A stretch of 9,434 nucleotides of DNA from Bacteroidaceae bacterium (lineage in GTDB: Bacteria; Bacteroidota; Bacteroidia; Bacteroidales; Bacteroidaceae). The notes beneath the pieces are model-generated. The model was not told where the DNA came from. It searched no databases and was given only the letters and a program-made list of their open reading frames with translations. Below are positions 7,053-9,434 of the stretch, piece by piece (position 1 is the stretch's first letter; each line of letters starts with the position of its first letter). The position numbers and the translations under genes are program-made. Location of the stretch: the NCBI GenBank assembly GCA_017633615.1, contig JAGBPB010000013.1:1-9434 (forward strand). The letters are read 5' to 3'.

Positions 7053-7056
7053 TTAC
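7038..7056. promoter_or_regulatory. GTAAAAT inverted repeat upstream of the AAA+ gene
   Basis: A perfect 7-bp inverted repeat, GTAAAAT-ATCGC-ATTTTAC, overlaps the third direct repeat. A further GTAAAAT half-site lies at 7083-7089, and GCATTTTACT (7048-7057) pairs exactly with AGTAAAATGC (7082-7091), bracketing the -7 element. Another GTAAAAT begins at 7005 in the second repeat. This is operator-like and could also form a hairpin in the DNA across the transcription start. Confidence 0.6.
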
Positions 7057-7069
7057 TGCATACTTTTCG

Positions 7070-7077
7070 TATCTTTG
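7070..7077 (+). promoter_or_regulatory. Bacteroidota-type -7 element for the AAA+ gene
   Basis: TATCTTTG matches TAnnTTTG exactly and ends 21 bases before the ATG at 7099, giving a short leader. No clear TTG is found at -33; the region expected to hold it is occupied by the third direct repeat, which hints at regulator-dependent transcription. Confidence 0.55.
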
Positions 7078-7098
7078 CAAGAGTAAAATGCAGTGACT

Positions 7099-8379
7099 AT
7101 GATAGACAAAAGGGTACTGGAATTAATCCTCACAGACCAGCAGGAGGAGCTTGAAGAGAGGGCTGACGAGGCATTATGCCCCAGACGTGAAGAGGTTTTG
7201 GTTGACACAAAGAGTTCACAAGCACAAGTTATTATAGGTGTAAGGCGTAGTGGAAAGTCCACGCTCTGCTATCAGGCACTACATGGCAAGGGGTTGAAGT
7301 TCGCGTACGTTGACTTTGACGATGAGCGTCTAGTGAAGCTTGAATCGGACCAATTGAACGATGTACTGGAGATACTGTATAAGATATACGGTGATTTTGA
7401 TTATCTGTTCCTGGATGAGATACAGAATGTGGAGGGTTGGCATCTGTTTGTAAACAGGATACTCCGCAAGAAGATGCACGTAATAATAACCGGATCAAAT
7501 GCCAAGCTGTTAAGCAGTGATCTGGCAACACATCTAACGGGGCGTAACAAGGAGATTGCGCTCTTTCCTTTCTCTTTTAAGGAGTTCTGCATAATGAAGA
7601 GTGTTGACACCCAGAGACGTACTACTAAGGCCGAAGGATTTCGCCGTGCCGCATTTGACGAGTACCTGAAACAGGGCGCGTTCCCTGAGTTACTGAGTAT
7701 AGAGGACAAAAAGAGTTACGTGAGCAGTCTGGTAGAGAACATACTGAAGCGTGATATTGAGCAGCGCTACAAGATAACATACAAGGCTGCCTTTGAAAAT
7801 ATGGCCCACCATCTGCTAAACGTTTCGCCCACAATAGTTGTTACCACAGATCTGGCTGGGCAGTTCCACTTCAGGTCTGAGCATACTGCCAAGAACTATG
7901 TGAAATATCTTAAGGAGGCTTACATGCTTATAGGCATACAGAAATATTCACAGAAGAGCAAGGTTCGTTCAGTTCAGGAGAAGGTGTATGCAGTTGATGT
8001 GGCTATGATGGACCAGAGAGAGAACGCGTTTGCAGGAGATAATCTTGGTTACCGCCTTGAGACCATAGTTGCCATACATCTGATAAGAAAGTGCAAAATA
8101 GAAGGACTGGATGTATATTACTTAAATGACAGATCTGGCGAGTGCGATTTTTTGGTTTGTAAGGGCAATAAGGTAGTACAGGCTATACAGGTGTCATACG
8201 ATATATCGGCCGATAAAACCCGCAAACGTGAGATAAACGGCCTGCTACTGGCCGCTAGACAGACCAAATGCGATGATCTGTTATTGCTGACCGATCACGA
8301 GAGTGGTGAGATAGAGCAAGACGGACGCAAGATGAAAATCCAGCCTGTCTATGAATGGACTACAGAGTTGGAAATATAA
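7099..8379 (+). CDS. AAA+ ATPase of the AAA_14 / DUF4143 family
   Basis: Cytoplasmic P-loop ATPase of unknown substrate, 426 aa. The N-terminal AAA_14 domain has Walker A GVRRSGKST (47-55), Walker B YLFLDEIQN (102-110, D106/E107), a sensor-like TGSN (131-134) and GRNKEI (148-153). The DUF4143 half (about 215-426) contains a helical or winged-helix-like part, then a restriction-endonuclease-like fold pattern: RLETIVAIHL (319-328), GECDFLV (347-353) and AIQVSY (362-367). In that pattern the active-site E-x-K position reads Q-V-S, so nuclease activity is doubtful. Start: an in-frame GTG at 7093 would add two residues, but ATG at 7099 fits the leader spacing better. It stands alone, with its own elaborate promoter and hairpins after it. 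Such genes occur in many variable copies in Bacteroidota and are often linked to mobile or defence DNA; here the role is unknown. ATA isoleucine codons look more frequent than in the ATPase operon. Confidence 0.9.
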   Translation: MIDKRVLELILTDQQEELEERADEALCPRREEVLVDTKSSQAQVIIGVRRSGKSTLCYQALHGKGLKFAYVDFDDERLVKLESDQLNDVLEILYKIYGDFDYLFLDEIQNVEGWHLFVNRILRKKMHVIITGSNAKLLSSDLATHLTGRNKEIALFPFSFKEFCIMKSVDTQRRTTKAEGFRRAAFDEYLKQGAFPELLSIEDKKSYVSSLVENILKRDIEQRYKITYKAAFENMAHHLLNVSPTIVVTTDLAGQFHFRSEHTAKNYVKYLKEAYMLIGIQKYSQKSKVRSVQEKVYAVDVAMMDQRENAFAGDNLGYRLETIVAIHLIRKCKIEGLDVYYLNDRSGECDFLVCKGNKVVQAIQVSYDISADKTRKREINGLLLAARQTKCDDLLLLTDHESGEIEQDGRKMKIQPVYEWTTELEI

Positions 8380-8412
8380 TCAATAACGTCAGGAACAAAT
8401 GTATTGGGGCGA

Positions 8413-8481
8413 ACCCGGAGGGTGAGAGCGGTCCCGGAGGGCCGCCAAGCTCACGGAGTGAGCGCTTTCGCGTTAGCGAAA
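8413..8481. repeat. Four tandem small hairpins downstream of the AAA+ gene
   Basis: Four back-to-back inverted repeats occupy 69 bases: ACCC-GGA-GGGT (8413-8423); GCGGTCC-CGGA-GGGCCGC (8428-8445, including one G-T pair); GCTCAC-GGA-GTGAGC (8449-8463); TTTCGC-GTTA-GCGAAA (8466-8481). Three share a GGA loop. The last is followed by TAAAAAAAG, so the T-tract would be on the minus strand, not in the AAA+ transcript. It resembles an intergenic structural repeat or recombination-prone palindrome array; its function is unknown. Confidence 0.75.
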
Positions 8482-8496
8482 TAAAAAAAGGTACAC

Positions 8497-8560
8497 GTCT
8501 CGTGTGCTCCACAAATAAAGGGCCGCAAATGCGACCCTTTATTTGTGGAGCATACGAGAC
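8497..8560 (-). repeat. 64-base palindrome overlapping the tRNA-Ala 3' end; includes its terminator
   Basis: The arms 8497-8522 and 8535-8560 are complementary over 26 bases with a single mismatch, at position 8504. An inner CGC/GCG stem has an AAAT loop. Bases 8546-8560 of the right arm are the last 15 nt of the tRNA gene, so the left arm is an inverted copy of the tRNA tail. Read on the minus strand, the core AAAGGG-T-CGC-ATTT-GCG-G-CCCTTT, followed by ATTTGT, serves as a reasonable intrinsic terminator for the tRNA. Confidence 0.85.
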
Positions 8561-8619
8561 TCGAACTCGTCACCTCTTGACTGCCAGTCAAACGCTCTAG
8601 CCAGATGAGCTAATGCCCC
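8546..8619 (-). tRNA. tRNA-Ala (anticodon GGC)
   Basis: The 74-nt cloverleaf folds fully. The acceptor is GGGGCAT/ATGCTCC with the alanine identity pair G3-U70; the D arm is GCTC-ATCTGGCTA-GAGC; the anticodon arm is TTTGA-CTGGCAG-TCAAG with GGC at 34-36; the variable loop is AGGTG; the T arm is ACGAG-TTCGAGT-CTCGT; the discriminator is A73. The following bases are CAA, so CCA is not encoded and must be added. It decodes GCC (and GCU by wobble). It is transcribed divergently from ruvC and ends in the terminator palindrome. Confidence 0.95.
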
Positions 8620-8639
8620 GATTCCGTAGAATTCGGACG

Positions 8640-8647
8640 CAAAGGTA
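8640..8647 (-). promoter_or_regulatory. -7 element for tRNA-Ala
   Basis: The minus strand reads TACCTTTG, an exact TAnnTTTG match, 20 bases before the mature 5' end of the tRNA. No convincing TTG is found at -33. Position and orientation fit well. Confidence 0.5.
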
Positions 8648-8669
8648 ACAATAAGGATTGAATTATTGC

Positions 8670-8677
8670 TATCTTCG
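8670..8677 (+). promoter_or_regulatory. Probable -7 element for ruvC
   Basis: TATCTTCG differs from TAnnTTTG by one base and ends 19 bases before the chosen ATG, a spacing close to that of the AAA+ gene. The leader GCAGAAGAAAAAATAATGAA is purine- and A-rich, without a standard Shine-Dalgarno site. Confidence 0.4.
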
Positions 8678-8696
8678 CAGAAGAAAAAATAATGAA

Positions 8697-9278
8697 ATGA
8701 TCAAGCCCGTAGTTGAGAAAATCATTTTAGGCATAGACCCCGGCACAAACGTGATGGGCTATGGCATAATCAAGGTTGAGGGCACCAAGCCGTCTATCGT
8801 GACTATGGGTGTGATTGATATGCACAAGGAGACTGATATGTACCTCAAACTGGGGCATATATTCCAGCGTGTAAACAGCATCATTGATTCCTATCTGCCC
8901 GATGAGATGGCCATTGAGGCTCCGTTCTTTGGTAAGAACGTCCAGTCCATGCTCAAGTTGGGTAGGGCACAGGGAGTAGCCATAGCCGCTGCCATAAACC
9001 ATAGCGTGCCCATAACGGAGTATGCCCCGCTTAAGATCAAGATGGCCATTACGGGCAACGGCAGTGCCAGCAAGGAGCAGGTGGCCGGTATGTTGCAGCG
9101 TATGCTCAACCTTGATGAGAAGGATATGCCCAAGTATCTGGATGCTACCGATGCCTTGGCAGCCGCATACTGTCATTATCTGCAGATGGGCCGTCCTGAT
9201 ACCGGGAAGAAAGGGCCTAAGAGCTGGAAGGAGTTCATAAACAGTAATCCCGGTAAAGTTTCCAAACGTAAAACGTAA
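8697..9278 (+). CDS. ruvC: Holliday junction endodeoxyribonuclease RuvC
   Basis: Resolves Holliday junctions by paired nicks during recombination repair, acting with the RuvAB branch-migration motor. At 193 aa it is slightly longer than E. coli RuvC because of a basic tail ([19 protein letters not shown]). The RNase H-like fold carries all four acidic catalytic residues: D14 in [13 protein letters not shown]74 in MAIEAPFF, and D149 and D152 in [12 protein letters not shown]. The conserved KLGRAQGV stretch and the junction-binding region [13 protein letters not shown] are also present. The start at 8697 is chosen because GIDPG then lies near residue 12, as in homologues; extending to 8658 would run through the promoter element. 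No ruvA or ruvB is adjacent. A terminator begins four bases after the stop. Confidence 0.97.
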   Translation: MIKPVVEKIILGIDPGTNVMGYGIIKVEGTKPSIVTMGVIDMHKETDMYLKLGHIFQRVNSIIDSYLPDEMAIEAPFFGKNVQSMLKLGRAQGVAIAAAINHSVPITEYAPLKIKMAITGNGSASKEQVAGMLQRMLNLDEKDMPKYLDATDALAAAYCHYLQMGRPDTGKKGPKSWKEFINSNPGKVSKRKT

Positions 9279-9282
9279 ATAA

Positions 9283-9310
9283 GAAAGGGCCGCAAAACTG
9301 CGCCCCTTTC
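9283..9310. terminator. Bidirectional terminator between ruvC and the converging gene
   Basis: Hairpin GAAAGGG-C-CGC-AAAACT-GCG-C-CCCTTTC: 7 bp plus 3 bp with one C-C mismatch and a 6-base loop. It lies just after the ruvC stop and 19 bases after the stop of the minus-strand gene. The T-rich side TTTCTTATTT is on the minus strand; the plus side (TTTCATTATT) is weaker. Confidence 0.75.
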
Positions 9311-9329
9311 ATTATTACCTACATTGTCT

Positions 9330-9434
9330 TCAGCGCACGCTGACCTTTGTAGTTGTACCGTCAACGGTAATCAGGTAGATGCCCGGGGCAACTGCAACTG
9401 ATAATGAACCGTTACCCTTGGCAACCTCTCCACC
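9330..9434 (-). CDS. C-terminal end of a probable secreted protein (possible T9SS sorting domain), partial
   Basis: An open minus-strand frame runs from the window edge to TGA at 9332-9330. It encodes 34 residues that end in SVAVAPGIYLITVDG and then TTTKVSVR. The pattern of a beta strand, P-G-I-Y, a hydrophobic strand, a polar turn and then K-V-x-V-x at the very end is what type A C-terminal sorting domains of type IX secretion cargo look like (PGxYxVxV...KKVVV). The gene continues beyond the window, so the passenger domain is unknown. The terminator downstream supports the reading. It could also be another Ig-like or beta-sandwich C-terminus. Confidence 0.6.
   Translation of the reverse strand, partial: GGEVAKGNGSLSVAVAPGIYLITVDGTTTKVSVR

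Larger units (their letters stand above)
6778..7098. promoter_or_regulatory. Intergenic regulatory block between mnmA and the AAA+ gene
   Basis: These 321 non-coding bases lie between divergent genes. From the left they hold the possible mnmA -7 element, the terminator/palindrome with the tRNA-tail copy, an AT-rich middle with AAATTCC twice (6925-6931 and 6934-6940), three 33-base-spaced direct repeats (6967-7052), a GTAAAAT inverted repeat, and a TATCTTTG -7 element. I see no further gene here. Confidence 0.7.

Noticed and set aside
7093..7098. GTG start two codons before the AAA+ ATG
   Set aside because: It adds only MT to the product. ATG at 7099 has the better spacing from the -7 element, although GTG cannot be excluded.
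8355..8600. 81-codon plus-strand reading frame after the AAA+ gene
   Set aside because: It overlaps the AAA+ 3' end, the hairpin array, the palindrome and the antisense of the tRNA. It is an artefact of structured DNA.

Overview
The window reads as a chromosomal segment from a member of the Bacteroidota, most likely order Bacteroidales. The reasons are: a V/A-type ATPase operon in the order A-B-D-I-K; TAnnTTTG-like promoter elements placed 20-22 bases before several genes; AT-rich leaders rather than strong Shine-Dalgarno sites; an MnmA with a large insertion before its C-terminal domain; and, at the right edge, the tail of a protein resembling a type IX secretion cargo. The genus cannot be fixed from sequence reading alone.

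Layout. (1) 1-5216, plus strand: the 3' half of a V/A-type ATPase operon, with catalytic subunit A (5' end outside the window), B, central-stalk D, membrane subunit I and the duplicated c-ring subunit K. The genes are tightly packed, including an ATGA stop/start overlap between D and I. A strong hairpin sits directly after the B stop codon. K keeps the side-chain ligands of the Enterococcus hirae Na+ site (T57, Q58, Q103, E132), so Na+ coupling is the best inference. (2) 5217-5394: a convergent intergenic stretch packed with inverted repeats. (3) 5395-6777, minus strand: mnmA, the tRNA 2-thiouridylase. (4) 6778-7098: an intergenic regulatory block holding an intrinsic terminator, a stray 15-base copy of a tRNA-Ala 3' tail, and three direct repeats spaced exactly 33 bases apart. 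(5) 7099-8379, plus: an AAA+ ATPase of the AAA_14/DUF4143 type. (6) 8380-8545: four tandem hairpins, then a 64-base near-perfect palindrome that ends inside the tRNA gene. (7) 8546-8619, minus: tRNA-Ala(GGC), with the G3:U70 identity pair. (8) 8697-9278, plus: ruvC, the Holliday junction resolvase. (9) 9283-9310: a terminator between converging genes. (10) 9330-9434, minus: the last 34 codons of a probable secreted protein.

How it fits together. The ATPase operon, mnmA, tRNA-Ala and ruvC are ordinary core genes. The accessory-looking part is roughly 6.8-8.56 kb. There, one AAA+/DUF4143 gene with an elaborate promoter lies between two palindromes, and both palindromes contain the same 15 bases of tRNA-Ala 3' tail. 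This could be a small unit inserted at a tRNA end, or the relic of a duplicated tRNA gene. No integrase, transposase or CRISPR array is visible in the window. The most original observations are in that segment: the 33-base-period repeats, the hairpin array and the tRNA-tail palindromes.
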